From an uncultured Alistipes sp. (GTDB lineage Bacteria; Bacteroidota; Bacteroidia; Bacteroidales; Rikenellaceae): a DNA stretch of 64,000 bases. The notes below the pieces were generated by a model. The model was not told the DNA's origin. It ran no database searches and saw only the letters and a list, made by a program, of their open reading frames with translations. Each line of letters begins with the position of its first letter. Within the stretch, counting starts at the first letter, position 1. Of this stretch, positions 63,836 to 64,000 are shown in pieces. Position numbers and translations under genes: made by a program. The stretch is taken from the NCBI GenBank assembly GCA_947623965.1, contig CANQIF010000002.1, forward strand, positions 62,001 through 126,000. Direction: 5' to 3'.

Positions 63836-64000
63836 CGGATTTCAAGAAGCAGTTGATCGCACTTTTGGAGCGTGAGATTCCCGAATTGGCGGATAGGATC
63901 CAAGCCGGTGCGGTCAATGCCCGAATGCCTGCGCCTTTCGCCGCATTCTCCGTGCCGGAGGAGACGCCCGTAAGGACGCTGCACGGTATCGCCGGTTACC
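63832..64000 (+). CDS. Phage tail-completion protein (DUF3168-like), partial
   Basis: 56 residues before the window ends: MTDFKKQLIALLEREIPELADRIQAGAVNARMPAPFAAFSVPEETPVRTLHGIAGY. Pattern and position (after gp10-like) fit a DUF3168/gp17 tail-completion protein. 3' end lies outside the window. Confidence 0.7.
   Translation, partial: MTDFKKQLIALLEREIPELADRIQAGAVNARMPAPFAAFSVPEETPVRTLHGIAGY

Overview
The window looks like a chromosomal segment of a GC-rich gut Bacteroidetes, most likely Alistipes/Rikenellaceae (an inference). The grounds are a Na+-NQR operon, a TonB receptor with a partner lipoprotein, DUF4251 proteins, an RteC-like protein, the absence of Shine-Dalgarno sequences, and many promoters of the Bacteroidetes type (TTG, 19-21 bp, TAnnTTTG). 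No species was identified and no database was searched.

Layout. 1-2.8 kb: end of the nqr operon (nqrC 3' end, nqrD, nqrE, nqrF). 3.0-4.2 kb: a RelE/ParE-type toxin-antitoxin pair and a HAD hydrolase. 4.6-13 kb: an outer-membrane pair (TonB receptor plus OB-fold-repeat lipoprotein) and a secreted beta-helix protein. 13.4-15.3 kb: a candidate small RNA, a CvfB-like S1 protein, a methyltransferase and tRNA-Pro(CGG). 15.9-17.9 kb: a frameshifted exported UGSC-like fusion protein. 18.5-29.2 kb: uvrA with an extra Lys/Ala-rich tail, a PepSY-like protein, Mn catalase, a small Ser-rich protein, pheT, ispF, two DUF4251 proteins and a cupin. Several intergenic regions hold two repeat families: a 74-bp tandem repeat in which each copy carries a promoter, and long GC-rich hairpin repeats.

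29.9-31.3 kb is an IS3-family element. 31.5-47.2 kb is a redox/hydrolase island: three aldo/keto reductases, four flavodoxins, a BASS-type transporter, a RibD/DHFR-like reductase, five alpha/beta hydrolases or esterases, a FISUMP lipoprotein, a cupin-CMD fusion and an AraC regulator. Unusually, most of these enzymes carry export signals. Many of the genes are broken by single stops or 1-nt shifts.

47.2-64 kb is an HK97-like prophage or phage remnant. It has an RteC-like protein, replication genes, an HNH nuclease, a tyrosine integrase and a Fic protein with a palindromic operator. These are followed by terminase, portal, protease, capsid and head-tail connector genes; the window ends inside a tail-completion gene. 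Two AT-rich cargo blocks interrupt the morphogenesis module. One, between terminase and portal, holds an unknown protein plus an XRE-ImmA metallopeptidase. The other, between protease and capsid, holds an MjaI-like restriction endonuclease, a small winged-helix-like protein and a TSPPY methyltransferase. These blocks and the promoter-bearing repeats are the most novel parts of the window.
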